A model generated the notes under the pieces. The model was not told the DNA's origin. It saw nothing but the letters and a program-made list of their open reading frames with translations, and searched no databases. Below, piece after piece: positions 15,708 to 23,733 of a stretch of 64,000 bases of DNA (positions are counted from its first letter, which is position 1; every line of letters starts with the position of its first letter). Position numbers and translations under genes: made by a program. Source of the DNA: Sporolactobacillus sp. STSJ-5 (lineage in GTDB: Bacteria > Bacillota > Bacilli > Bacillales > Sporolactobacillaceae); the NCBI RefSeq assembly GCF_024385605.1, contig NZ_JANFOJ010000005.1, forward strand, positions 1-64,000. The letters run 5' to 3'.

Positions 15708-15992
15708 TTAGATTTCCGATGAATCATGCACATTTTCATTAGCCACTCCCAGCTCATGTGCTTTGTTGCACATCTTCACCATCCGCTTCGCAATGGGAAC
15801 AAGCTTTTCACCTTGTTCGGACAATCGAATGCCACGTCCTTGACGCACAAAGAGGGTTACGTTAAGTTCATGCTCAAGTGCTTGAATACGCGAGGTGATC
15901 GACGGTTGAGAAAGAAAAAGTCCTTTGGCCGCACCATGAAAGCTGCGGCATTTTACGACCATTAGAAAGGTATTCAATTGGTCAATCGTCAA
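15708..15992 (-). CDS. Solo LysR-type helix-turn-helix protein, copy 1
   Basis: This 94-residue protein is the N-terminal winged helix of a LysR-type regulator and nothing else. LTIDQLNTFLMVVKCRSF, AAKGLFLSQPSITSRIQALE and LFVRQGRGIRLSEQG match the conserved LysR HTH and wing. Full LysR proteins are about 290-300 residues; the effector domain is missing and no downstream frame continues it. I choose a TTG start at 15992 because it aligns with the paralogue at 20300-20575, which also uses TTG after AAAGGAA-GTGA. A GTG at 16046 would add 18 unlikely residues. It precedes the riboswitch-controlled gene on the same strand. Two similar solo copies in the window suggest a stable form rather than a random truncation. 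Confidence 0.8.
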   Translation of the reverse strand: MTIDQLNTFLMVVKCRSFHGAAKGLFLSQPSITSRIQALEHELNVTLFVRQGRGIRLSEQGEKLVPIAKRMVKMCNKAHELGVANENVHDSSEI

Positions 15993-16250
15993 GACTGTCT
16001 CACTTCCTTTACCACCGTGGATGGGCTCACGAACAACGGTTAACACCCTTATTTCAACGCATTATTTCCAGTGTTGTAACGATTGTACGATTCAAGATAT
16101 GTTTCGTCAATCATTATTCCGATTATTTTTATGTGTTTTATATTAAATAAACTTTTTCACGTGACAATTCGCGGACAAATGAAACGGGTCCCCGCTGGAT
16201 ACAGTATTACTAAGTAGAAACTCATTTAATCATGAAAAAAGGAGCAAACG

Positions 16251-17030
16251 ATGCAGACAACGAAGCTTACGCATACAATTCTAGACGTAATTTTGAAGAT
16301 GCCGGGATTGAAGGTCAATCGTGAAGAATTTTTCAGACGGTCATTCCCAAAAGAGGATACAGAACGGCTGATTGAGATCGGACCTGCAGGCTATTTTGGA
16401 CAAGCTGAACTTGAGAAACGAGCAGCACAGCTGATTCAAAACGCAACGTTGCGAAGCTCGGCAATGTCGTTTGCCGCGGGCATTCCCGGCGGTTTGGCCA
16501 TTGCGGCAACGATTCCCGCCGATACGACACAATTCTATGCGGTGGTGCTGCGTCTTGCACAGGAACTCGGCTATCTCTACGGACGAGAAGAATTATGGAG
16601 CAATCAAGAACTTGCGACGAAAAAGGGCCGTGAAACACTAATTCTTTATCTCGGCGCGATGCTCGGAGTCAGTGGTACGGGTGCGATGCTGCGTGTGCTG
16701 TCGTCCAAGCTTTCTGCTCGCGCACTCGAGCGTATCCCGCAGAAAGCACTGGAACAGACAATCTACTATCCGCTGATCCGTAAAGTTGCTACCTTCTTCG
16801 GTGCGAAGATAACAAAAGGAACGTTCGCTCGCGGTGTATCGAAAATTGTTCCGGTCTTAGGGGGCGCGGTGGCCGGCGGAATCACCTATGCCACAATGAA
16901 ACCGATGGCACGTCGTTTGCAGAAGGAACTTGCGGCTGGGTTGACCGACAATCCTGATCTGTTAGAGCATGATTTAATTGAGCTGAAACAAATCGGCAGT
17001 GCAGAGCATTCACAGGATCATCGAAAATAA
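16251..17030 (+). CDS. EcsC-like membrane-associated protein
   Basis: The 259-residue protein contains IPGGLAIAATIPADTTQFYAVVLRLAQELGYLYG near residues 85-118, which fits the glycine/proline-rich core of the EcsC family (G.pg....Pad......l..i..e...YG). Another hydrophobic stretch (VPVLGGAVAGGITYATM) lies near the C-terminus. In Bacillus EcsC is encoded with the EcsAB transporter and its biochemical role is unclear. Here no ABC genes are adjacent and the gene is monocistronic. AAAGGAGC precedes the ATG, and a clear terminator follows. The family call is fairly but not fully certain. Confidence 0.7.
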   Translation: MQTTKLTHTILDVILKMPGLKVNREEFFRRSFPKEDTERLIEIGPAGYFGQAELEKRAAQLIQNATLRSSAMSFAAGIPGGLAIAATIPADTTQFYAVVLRLAQELGYLYGREELWSNQELATKKGRETLILYLGAMLGVSGTGAMLRVLSSKLSARALERIPQKALEQTIYYPLIRKVATFFGAKITKGTFARGVSKIVPVLGGAVAGGITYATMKPMARRLQKELAAGLTDNPDLLEHDLIELKQIGSAEHSQDHRK

Positions 17031-17040
17031 TGCCACAGCA

Positions 17041-17067
17041 CAGGTGACTTTGGTCACCTGTTTTTTT
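17041..17067 (+). terminator. Rho-independent terminator after the EcsC-like gene
   Basis: CAGGTGAC (17041-17048) pairs with GTCACCTG (17053-17060), followed by seven T's. Confidence 0.9.
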
Positions 17068-17207
17068 ACACTTCTCATATCCCCGGGATTTACACTATTA
17101 TCAGAATAAACTAAACTAATGATAGATTTACTTTTTTTCTTACCTGGTTTTCGCGATAATAGTATGAGCATAAACTGCTCAATTTTGACAGCAGGAGTTG
17201 GATCATC

Positions 17208-18578
17208 ATGTCTAGCAAATGGAATGTGTATTTGGATGAAAATCAAGACCGTTTTATCGAGGAATTGTTTGACTTGCTTCGTATTCCGAGTATTTCGGCA
17301 GATCCTGCCTATGCGAAGGATGTGCGCGCGGCTGCCAAATGGGTTGGCGAGCGTTTGAAAAAGGCAGGGATTGAGCATGTACAAACATTGGAAACCGGCG
17401 GACATCCGGTGGTTTATGGTGACTGGCTGCATGCTGAAGGAAAGCCGACGGTACTGGTTTACGGACATTTCGATGTTCAGCCGGCGGAGCCACTGGAATT
17501 ATGGGATTCCGATCCGTTTGAACCAATTATTGATGATGGCAAGGTATTTGCCCGTGCTGCTACTGATATGAAGGGGAATCTGCTTTTGCCGATTGTCGCC
17601 TGCGAAGCTCTGCTGCAAACAGACGGCGTGCTTCCGGTTAACATTAAATTTTTATTTGAAGGCGAAGAAGAAATCGGCAGCCGTTCGTTCAGTGGTTTCC
17701 TTGATGCACACAAAGATCTGCTTGCCTGCGATCTTGTGGTCAGTGCCGACAGCGGTGTCGGCACTGAGGAACAGCCAACCGTCGGAACAGGCGTACGCGG
17801 TGTATTTTCGGCACAAATCAACGTGAAGACTGCTGCCATGGACATGCATTCGGGATTCGGCGGCGGTATTGCTCCAAACGCGATCCATGAATTGGTTCGG
17901 ATTCTTGATTCGATGCGTGATGAGGATGGACGCATTTTGATCGATGGATTTTATGATCAAGTGCGTCCGCTTACGGATGATGAGAAGAAGCAGATCGCCA
18001 ATTTCGATGCTTTTCCGGATGCAATGCGTGAAAGTGTCGGCTTCAAAGAATTCTATGGCGAACCGGAATTCACGCCAATGGAACGTGGAGTTGCACGTCC
18101 TACGTTAGAAGTCAACGGTATATGGGGCGGTTACCAGGGTGCCGGCGGCAAGACAGTCATTCCATGTGAAGCACACGCCAAGATCACCGCGCGGCTCGTG
18201 CCGGATCAGGATCCGAAAAAAATTCAAGCGTTGTTTGAGCAGCATATCAAAGCGCACACCTTCCGTTCGGTAGAAGTTACAGTTGAAGACGAGCACGGTA
18301 CGCCTCCATACCGCGTTCCTGGCAATGATCCTGCGCTAAAAAAACTCGAACACGTATTGGAAGAAATGACGGGTCACCCGGTCAAGCGCCAATGGGCAGG
18401 CGGATCGGTTCCGGTGACCAGCCTGTTCAAAGAAGTACTCGGAGCAGAAACGTTGTCGCTTGGCGGTTCGCAGGATGATGAACGTCCACATGCACCGAAT
18501 GAATTCTACCGTTTAAGCAGTTTCACACGTATTCAAAAAGCATACTGCCTTCTCTTGCAGGAATTGGCTAAAGAATAA
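17208..18578 (+). CDS. M20-family dipeptidase
   Basis: The 456-residue enzyme belongs to the M20/M25/M40 metallopeptidases (carnosinase-like dipeptidases). The first metal ligand motif GHFDVQP is at residues 86-92, the bridging aspartate lies in RAATDMKG (D120), and the catalytic glutamate and next ligand are in EGEEEIGS (151-158). The dimerisation or lid domain occupies about residues 185-340, and the final histidine region is SQDDERPHAPNEF. It should hydrolyse dipeptides in the cytosol with two zinc ions. GCAGGAG lies about ten bases before the ATG. It is monocistronic and followed by a terminator. Confidence 0.93.
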   Translation: MSSKWNVYLDENQDRFIEELFDLLRIPSISADPAYAKDVRAAAKWVGERLKKAGIEHVQTLETGGHPVVYGDWLHAEGKPTVLVYGHFDVQPAEPLELWDSDPFEPIIDDGKVFARAATDMKGNLLLPIVACEALLQTDGVLPVNIKFLFEGEEEIGSRSFSGFLDAHKDLLACDLVVSADSGVGTEEQPTVGTGVRGVFSAQINVKTAAMDMHSGFGGGIAPNAIHELVRILDSMRDEDGRILIDGFYDQVRPLTDDEKKQIANFDAFPDAMRESVGFKEFYGEPEFTPMERGVARPTLEVNGIWGGYQGAGGKTVIPCEAHAKITARLVPDQDPKKIQALFEQHIKAHTFRSVEVTVEDEHGTPPYRVPGNDPALKKLEHVLEEMTGHPVKRQWAGGSVPVTSLFKEVLGAETLSLGGSQDDERPHAPNEFYRLSSFTRIQKAYCLLLQELAKE

Positions 18579-18593
18579 AAAAATTATAGGAAC

Positions 18594-18629
18594 AAAGCTG
18601 CTGAGTTTGTTGGCCCAGCGGCTTTTTAA
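18594..18629 (+). terminator. Rho-independent terminator after the dipeptidase gene
   Basis: AAAGCTGCTGA pairs with CAGCGGCTTT around a short loop, followed by T's. Confidence 0.75.
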
Positions 18630-18657
18630 TTTTTTGTTATTTTTTTCACAAAATTGA

Positions 18658-18671
18658 TGTAAGCGCATTAA
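18658..18671 (+). promoter_or_regulatory. Possible catabolite-responsive (cre) site
   Basis: TGTAAGCGCATTAA matches 12 of 14 positions of the CcpA cre consensus TGWAANCGNTNWCA. It lies 75 bases before the epimerase-like gene, overlapping a possible promoter. Weak evidence. Confidence 0.3.
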
Positions 18672-18745
18672 AATTTTGATAGAGTAGTGATGTAGGGCGG
18701 CAGAGTTTTCCAGTCGTTCATAAAACAATAAATCGAGGGATTGAC

Positions 18746-19612
18746 ATGTATCAGGTTAAAGAATTTGATCAACAAGGCTTGCATTTCTTTCGACTAACAG
18801 ACGGGATTTCTTACATAGATATCTGTCCGGAACGCGGCGGTATGGTGACCGCTTTCCATACGAATGGCGAAGACGTCCTGTTCATGAACGAAGCCACGCT
18901 TTTTGACACGAGCAAAAATGTGCGCGGTGGTATTCCGGTTCTCTTCCCGATCGCCGGGCAATTAACCAATAAATCCTATGAATGGGAAGGCGTTGCTTAT
19001 TCCATGGACAACCACGGACTGGCACGCACCAGAGCTTGGAAAGTCGCAGATCAATCCGCTGATTCCAACCACTCAGCGCTGAAGATCGCTTTCCATAGTT
19101 CAGAAGATACGCGTAACTCCTATCCATTCGATTTCGAGGCTGTGCTCACATACACACTGTCGGACGGTGAATTGACGATCAGTCAAACCATCAACAACCT
19201 TTCAAGTGAATCCATGCCCGTCTACCCGGGCTATCATCCATATTTTAAAATGACAGATCAACAGCTTCATCTAAAAAGCAAGGCAGTCAGCTATTTGGAT
19301 TACAATGATCATGAAACCAAGCCATTCAACGGTGAGATCAATATGAAGGGACTAAAAGAGTCTGTCGTACTGCTGAACAGTGGTGACCCGCAACTGGTCT
19401 TTGATTTCAACGCGACGAAAAAAATCGTGATCAGCCAGGATCCACGCTATCGCTACACCGTTTTATGGGTTGAAGGCAATCAGCCATTCGTGTGTGTCGA
19501 ACCATGGACCGCGCTTACCAACACATTAAATGAAAAGAAAGACGATTTGCTCATGGTAACACCTGACGAACCATTGGAACTGAGCATTGCAATCCGACTT
19601 AGTGACCGATAA
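18746..19612 (+). CDS. Aldose 1-epimerase family protein
   Basis: The 288-residue protein belongs to the galactose mutarotase-like superfamily. VRGGIPVLFPIAGQ near residues 52-65 and NHGLARTRAWKV near 89-100 match the conserved arginine/glycine and histidine segments, PGYHPYF near 156-162 contains the second active-site histidine, and CVEPWTALTN matches the C-terminal glutamate (catalytic base) region. It interconverts alpha and beta anomers of a hexose or hexose phosphate in the cytosol. It resembles LacX-type proteins rather than classical GalM. It is monocistronic with a strong terminator. The exact sugar is not evident. Confidence 0.88.
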   Translation: MYQVKEFDQQGLHFFRLTDGISYIDICPERGGMVTAFHTNGEDVLFMNEATLFDTSKNVRGGIPVLFPIAGQLTNKSYEWEGVAYSMDNHGLARTRAWKVADQSADSNHSALKIAFHSSEDTRNSYPFDFEAVLTYTLSDGELTISQTINNLSSESMPVYPGYHPYFKMTDQQLHLKSKAVSYLDYNDHETKPFNGEINMKGLKESVVLLNSGDPQLVFDFNATKKIVISQDPRYRYTVLWVEGNQPFVCVEPWTALTNTLNEKKDDLLMVTPDEPLELSIAIRLSDR

Positions 19613-19626
19613 GGTGAAGAATTAAA

Positions 19627-19657
19627 AAAAGGCCGCTCCATTATGGGGCGGCCTTTT
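19627..19657. terminator. Bidirectional terminator after the epimerase gene
   Basis: AAAAGGCCGC (19627-19636) pairs with GCGGCCTTTT (19648-19657). It separates convergent genes. Confidence 0.85.
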
Positions 19658-19672
19658 CAATCGGTTGCTCAT

Positions 19673-20011
19673 TTAGCTGATGCGGCGCTTCTGCTCTCTA
19701 ATTTGGCTAAGCTCCGCTTCCAATTCCAGTCTGCGCTGCTTTAGCGCGTACAGCTCATTGGTTATTCCTTCGGTAAGCTCGACATTGCGTTTACGCAATT
19801 GTTGATACAGGCCGAGAATTCTGCGATTGACATAACCGAGCTGGACACGCAAGTCACTTGCTCTCTGGCGATCACGGTCAGCTGTTGCCTTTACAAAAGC
19901 TGCCAAACTATTTTTTATTTCCTTTTGCCATTCATGATCCTTGATTTTCGCAGCGAAGAGATACAGGTCCAGATAGTCATCGACTTTGGCGTCATTCGGA
20001 TGATTCATCAC
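19673..20011 (-). CDS. Unknown 'DYLDLYL' coiled-coil protein, copy 2
   Basis: This paralogue of the protein at 14981-15322 has the same order of motifs: VDDYLDLYLFAAKIKDHEWQ, a middle of variable charge, VNRRILGLYQQLR, and ELYALKQRRLELEAEL followed by a basic end. It is about 112 residues, soluble and predicted to be helical. GGAGG lies nine bases before a GTG at 20011 and twelve before the ATG at 20008, so either may be used. It has its own strong promoter and a leader of about 245 nt, but no SAM riboswitch that I can recognise. As in copy 1, a solo LysR HTH gene lies directly upstream. Function is unknown. Confidence 0.72.
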   Translation of the reverse strand: MMNHPNDAKVDDYLDLYLFAAKIKDHEWQKEIKNSLAAFVKATADRDRQRASDLRVQLGYVNRRILGLYQQLRKRNVELTEGITNELYALKQRRLELEAELSQIREQKRRIS

Positions 20012-20255
20012 GTGTTGCATCCTCCTTTTTATAACAGCCCACTTGTTTCCATTTTTCATCCTGTTGCATGGCTTATGCAACAATGGATCTTAAATGTGAC
20101 GATGGACTGTTCATTCCTTCCGAAAAAAGTGTGTTTTGTCCATTTTATTAAAAAAGTCGCTTTTTTGTTACACTTTACAATTGTTTGAAAAATAAGCAGG
20201 CGCTTTGCCCCATTATGTCGGGGCACGACACATTGTATTTGTGCATCAATTAATT
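20012..20255 (-). other. Long untranslated leader with hairpins, no known riboswitch recognised
   Basis: Between the promoter and the copy-2 gene lie about 245 bases. They contain a GC-rich hairpin (minus strand GCCCC-gacataat-GGGGC, plus 20207-20224) and an A6/T6 hairpin at 20151-20166 that resembles a weak terminator, plus a TTGCAT-AAGCC-ATGCAA hairpin near the gene. The matching position in copy 1 holds two SAM riboswitches, so this leader may also be regulatory. Confidence 0.4.
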
Positions 20256-20261
20256 TTTCTT

Positions 20262-20290
20262 ATTTTAACGTGAACTGCTCAATCTGTCAA
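20262..20290 (-). promoter_or_regulatory. Strong sigma-A promoter of the copy-2 gene
   Basis: TTGACA (20285-20290) and TAAAAT (20262-20267) with a 17-base spacer ending in CACGT, closely matching the promoter at 15642-15670. Confidence 0.85.
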
Positions 20291-20299
20291 AGATTTATT

Positions 20300-20575
20300 T
20301 CATATAGGATGCATCGTGCATATTTTTGCAAGCTCGGCTCTCGCTTCATGACACAGTCGAGTAATGCCTTCTGCGTACGGTAAAAGTATTTTTCCATTCT
20401 CATACAAACTAATTGTGCGGTCGGTGTGAATGAACAGAGGCACATTTAATTCCTTTTCGAAGTTTTTAATTCGTGTACGAACAGAAGGTTGGGTTAAAAA
20501 GAGTGCACACGAAGCATGACGGAATCCATTATGTCTGACAACTGCGAGGAATGTTTCGATTTGATCAATGGTCAA
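20300..20575 (-). CDS. Solo LysR-type helix-turn-helix protein, copy 2
   Basis: This 91-residue protein contains only the LysR winged helix: MTIDQIETFLAVVRHNGF, ASCALFLTQPSVRTRIKNFE and LFIHTDRTISLYENG. It has no effector-binding domain. The start is a TTG at 20575 with AAAGGAAAGTGA upstream, the same arrangement as copy 1 at 15708-15992. The promoter of the DYLDLYL copy-2 gene lies just after its stop, so it may bind there; both such promoters share an identical CACGT next to the -10. Autonomous binding by a solo LysR domain is inferred, not known. Confidence 0.8.
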   Translation of the reverse strand: MTIDQIETFLAVVRHNGFRHASCALFLTQPSVRTRIKNFEKELNVPLFIHTDRTISLYENGKILLPYAEGITRLCHEARAELAKICTMHPI

Positions 20576-20757
20576 TGGTCATCACTTTCCTTTCTCTCAC
20601 GCCACAGCGTCTGAATAAAGACCATGGCAGTTGTTCATTGACGCAAACATCATCATTGCACTGATATTTCGGATAATTTAGTTTTTTGATAAAAAGAATC
20701 CTCTAAAAATCAATTGGAGGCTTCTCAAATTATTACCAATCCTTTGTCATCCGTAAA

Positions 20758-21330
20758 TCAGCGGCTGATTGCAGAGTTCAAAAGCTTTTTTGACAATTCT
20801 TTTTGATTCATATAAGATTGAATTTCCGTCTCTTCCTTGGCACTTGGATTCACAAACTGAATACCATAATTTACTGTTGGACATCCATGTTTTGTTTCCT
20901 TTCTCATCACTTCGCCTCTAACATGAATGATCGTGCCATCCTCTTTGGCAAAGGACAGAAATACATGAACCTCTTCCTTAATGGGAAAATCAATTCCGCA
21001 TTTAATTTTCATTCCGCTTACACTAAGATCAAGCATTTCCACGTCAATTGATTTATTATTCAAACCTTGCAGAGTCTGTTCGCCAAAATCAAGGACACGT
21101 ACCGTACACTTTTCTCCGTTCAGTTCAATGCGGTAGTGACGGCGGCGTTCTTTTGGTTCCTTTTCACGATCAAATTCGCTTTTTTTGTAAATCTTTTTCC
21201 TAAGATCCGTAATGAGCAAGCGATCTCTCTTCAAAATATTGTTGTAGTACATAATGAATGCAAAGAGAACAGCGAGCAGGAAAATACCTTCAATTCCGGC
21301 ACCAAGAACTATAATTGCGTTTTCTGACAT
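20758..21330 (-). CDS. Membrane-anchored PilZ-domain c-di-GMP receptor
   Basis: The 190-residue protein has one N-terminal membrane helix (IIVLGAGIEGIFLLAVLFAFIMYY) followed by a basic linker and a PilZ domain. The ligand motifs are visible: RRRHYR at residues 62-67 (RxxxR) and DLSVSGMKI at 101-109 (D/N-x-S-x-x-G). It should bind c-di-GMP on the cytosolic side of the membrane. The gene follows the EAL phosphodiesterase gene by 12 bases, and both lie behind a c-di-GMP-I riboswitch, so synthesis, breakdown and sensing are linked. AAGGTGATG precedes the ATG. The output is probably motility or surface polysaccharide, as flagellar genes are next door. Confidence 0.88.
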   Translation of the reverse strand: MSENAIIVLGAGIEGIFLLAVLFAFIMYYNNILKRDRLLITDLRKKIYKKSEFDREKEPKERRRHYRIELNGEKCTVRVLDFGEQTLQGLNNKSIDVEMLDLSVSGMKIKCGIDFPIKEEVHVFLSFAKEDGTIIHVRGEVMRKETKHGCPTVNYGIQFVNPSAKEETEIQSYMNQKELSKKLLNSAISR

Positions 21331-21342
21331 AGGTACATCACC

Positions 21343-22058
21343 TTATATAGATTGAGAAATAGGCTGCGGCTTACCAATAGCGAAACCCTGTGCATACGAA
21401 ACGCCAAGCACTTGCGCACAATCAATGTCGCTTTCGGTCTCCAACCCTTCAAAAATCAGCTTTACATCGAACCGATTACAGTAATGAACAAGAAATTCGA
21501 CGTAGGCCTGTTTCTTATTTGACTTGCTTAAACCAATTGAGAAATAGCGATCTAATTTTATATAATCAGCATCAATTTCGATTGTTCGATTAATGTTGTC
21601 AATCCCTTTACCAAAATCGTCGACCGCAATTAAGATTCCCGTTTTTCTCAAAGCTTTCAAAGCTTGTGTAAGTTTGATAAAATCTGTTATCATCTCATGT
21701 TCGACGATTTCCAACACAATCTGGCTAGCAGGAATGGAGCACTGATCAATGAGCCGAAGAATAAACGTAGCAAAATTCGGATGAAGAATCGTTGATGGGT
21801 AAACATTAATAAACAGTTTTCTGCCTTTTTGAGCAGGTCCGTCCTTGACGAAGGTACACAGTGCCTTTCTTATTGAATGTGCATCAAATTCAAAGAGCTT
21901 TTTTTCCTGATTGCCAGTCGGTATGCTCGTTCCGGGTTTAGAAAAACCTTTGAGCGAAAAAGTGCTTCATACCCTTCAATTTCTTTTGTTTGCAGATTGA
22001 CAATCGGTTGATAATGATGAAAAAAATTTTCTTTCCTGAGATAATAAAAAAGCCACAT
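21343..22058 (-). pseudogene. EAL-domain c-di-GMP phosphodiesterase gene, frameshifted in an A7 tract
   Basis: The first part (from ATG 22058) encodes FFHHYQPIVNLQTKEIEGYE with the EALFR signature, but this frame stops at 21870 after an A7 tract (plus strand 21899-21905). The second part continues in another frame as KLFEFDAHSIRKALCTF, FINVYPSTIL, VLEIVEHE, VDDFGKGIDN, IKLDR, EGLETESD and QGFAIGKPQP, all EAL catalytic motifs. Adding one A restores a single reading frame of about 238 residues. It may be a real loss, a sequencing error or slippage-based switching at the A-tract. The intact protein would hydrolyse c-di-GMP. It sits between a c-di-GMP riboswitch and the PilZ gene. Confidence 0.85.
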
Positions 22059-22127
22059 GATTCACTCGCCCCTTTTTGACTTCAAAACGGCGCACCGAAA
22101 TAAATGTGGGAGTAGAACGATCATTGC

Positions 22128-22216
22128 TTCCCTTTCGGTAACCCGGCTGCCATAGCATGAACCGTAGGCCCGTGGCTTTGCGACCCTATTTTTCAATAGG
22201 TGTGCCATTTCGATTG
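22128..22216 (-). promoter_or_regulatory. c-di-GMP-I (GEMM) riboswitch
   Basis: On the minus strand the stretch has GCACACCTATTG, GGTCGCAAAGCCACGGGCCT, then a P2-type arm TACGGTTCATGC and GCAGCCGGGTTACCG, all in the order of the GEMM-I consensus (GCAAAGCC..CGGGCCU and the GGGUUACCG tetraloop-receptor end). It lies about 70-160 bases before the EAL start and probably controls the EAL-PilZ operon. Confidence 0.9.
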
Positions 22217-22426
22217 AAAATAGTTTTTTTAATGTATGAACATTTTTGCACAGCGGGGATAAAGATTCAAGACCTTTTGACCTTTTTTCACCTTTATATA
22301 AAATTTTTCAATCATTAAGGTACATGTAATCGTTATTATGCTGTTTTTCAAATTGAATTTTATCACTTTACATACGATTTTCTCATTAAAGAAATCCAAA
22401 TAAAAAACACGGTTGCCCGCGTCTGT

Positions 22427-22666
22427 TTAATGATCCTTCTTCTTCATTGATTTGATTGTGTTCAGGATGTCCTCGGGGAGTTTGCTGGTTGCCGCGGAAT
22501 TATTTTCTTTGCGAATTGCTTCGTAGATCTCGCCGCGATTCACATCAACTTCGCGTGGTGCCGTGATTCCCAATTTTATTTGATCACCGGATACCGCTAC
22601 GATTTTCACTTCAATATCATCACCGATACGTATCGACTCGCCAAGCTTTCGGGTCAAGATGAGCAT
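22427..22666 (-). CDS. csrA: Carbon storage regulator CsrA
   Basis: The 79-residue protein begins [20 protein letters not shown] and continues [18 protein letters not shown], the invariant CsrA core. It binds GGA motifs in mRNA leaders; in Bacillus its main target is the flagellin (hag) transcript, and FliW antagonises it. It is encoded two bases after fliW and ends the flagellar operon. Unlike B. subtilis, no hag gene follows in the window. A weak hairpin with a T-run at about 22401-22426 may end the operon. Confidence 0.97.
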   Translation of the reverse strand: MLILTRKLGESIRIGDDIEVKIVAVSGDQIKLGITAPREVDVNRGEIYEAIRKENNSAATSKLPEDILNTIKSMKKKDH

Positions 22667-22668
22667 CG

Positions 22669-23112
22669 TTACACCCTCTTTTCCTGGAGCTGCGCGGTAA
22701 GCGGCATTCGAAGAGAGTAATCGGATTGCTCGGGTATATACTGCTTGCCAACTTTTTTATTTACATTAATGATGACCGGTGCATTTAAATTAACCGTGGA
22801 ATCAGAAAAAGGATTGCGTACGCTGACGATTACCCAAACGGCCACGTCCTCCTGCGAACGAATCTCGAGCTGTTCTACAAAATGGTCGGGCAGATCAATG
22901 CTGTAATTCTCAAAATAGTAAAAAGGTGAGGTAACAATGAATGCGACCTCTGCATCGTCTGCCGACTGAAGGATGGAGAAGGTTTCGCCAAATGGCTGAA
23001 TAATGAACCGATGGTCGTGTGCAAATCCGGGAAGCCCCGACGAGAACGCTATAATATCTGTTTCTTTGATTTCCTGTTCGCCAAAATACTTTGTTTGGAT
23101 GATCATAACCAT
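22669..23112 (-). CDS. fliW: Flagellar assembly factor FliW
   Basis: The 147-residue protein contains the family motifs [10 protein letters not shown]-like [33 protein letters not shown] and [21 protein letters not shown]. FliW binds flagellin and allosterically inhibits CsrA, giving homeostatic control of flagellin synthesis. It lies between yviE and csrA in the standard Bacillus order, with AAAGGATAACGA before its ATG. Confidence 0.96.
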   Translation of the reverse strand: MVMIIQTKYFGEQEIKETDIIAFSSGLPGFAHDHRFIIQPFGETFSILQSADDAEVAFIVTSPFYYFENYSIDLPDHFVEQLEIRSQEDVAVWVIVSVRNPFSDSTVNLNAPVIINVNKKVGKQYIPEQSDYSLRMPLTAQLQEKRV

Positions 23113-23115
23113 TCG

Positions 23116-23709
23116 TTATCCTTTCTCATCAATAAAAATGCCGACCGCCTGAATATCAAGTGATGGATAGTGCTCCATGGAAATGTTAACCTGTCCTGGC
23201 TGATAACTATATTCCGGCGCACTAATGGTCGCTTGAATCATTGGTGCATGAATTTGCCAATTCACCTGCAAAGTTGCGGGTGTCACATCATAAGTGACCG
23301 CTTGGGATGCAGGTGTGTTGCCTGTACTGTAACGTGTACCAATGACTGCTGCATTCACATTATCGGCAGCCTGCTTCGCAAACAGATTTCTTCCCCTATT
23401 GCGCTCGATATGCAGAAGCTCGTCTCCTTCTTGAGAATGGCGTGCGATTCCATCAAGTACCGCCTGCTTGCCGGCATCTGCCGCCTCGGCAATACGTACT
23501 CTTGCCGATTTCAGATCAAGATTATGCCATCCGGCTGACTGATCAATCTGCACATGTGCCGGTTCTCGGTCAATCGTCATGTCCGCTTTTGGCTGTTGTA
23601 TGGATTGTTCTGCCTTTGGTTGGCGGATCGTTTGCGTCGCATTTTGTGTACTTACTGACACTCTGCCGAAAACTTGTCTCATTTCTACATGCGGAAGAAT
23701 TTTAGCCAT
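23116..23709 (-). CDS. yviE: DUF6470 family protein YviE
   Basis: The 197-residue protein sits between flgL and fliW as in B. subtilis and matches YviE-type sequences: repeated QPKA segments near the start (IRQPKAEQSIQQPKADMTID), ARVRIAEAADAGKQAVLDGIARHSQEGD in the middle, and GQVNISMEHYPSLDIQAVGI at the end. It has no signal peptide. Its role in flagellar assembly is not established. The call rests on synteny and general sequence resemblance. Confidence 0.88.
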   Translation of the reverse strand: MAKILPHVEMRQVFGRVSVSTQNATQTIRQPKAEQSIQQPKADMTIDREPAHVQIDQSAGWHNLDLKSARVRIAEAADAGKQAVLDGIARHSQEGDELLHIERNRGRNLFAKQAADNVNAAVIGTRYSTGNTPASQAVTYDVTPATLQVNWQIHAPMIQATISAPEYSYQPGQVNISMEHYPSLDIQAVGIFIDEKG

Positions 23710-23733
23710 GTCATCGTCCTACCTGCATATTTA

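Noticed and set aside
22059-22427. Flagellin gene (hag) after csrA as in B. subtilis
   Set aside because: This interval contains only a c-di-GMP riboswitch and AT-rich DNA.
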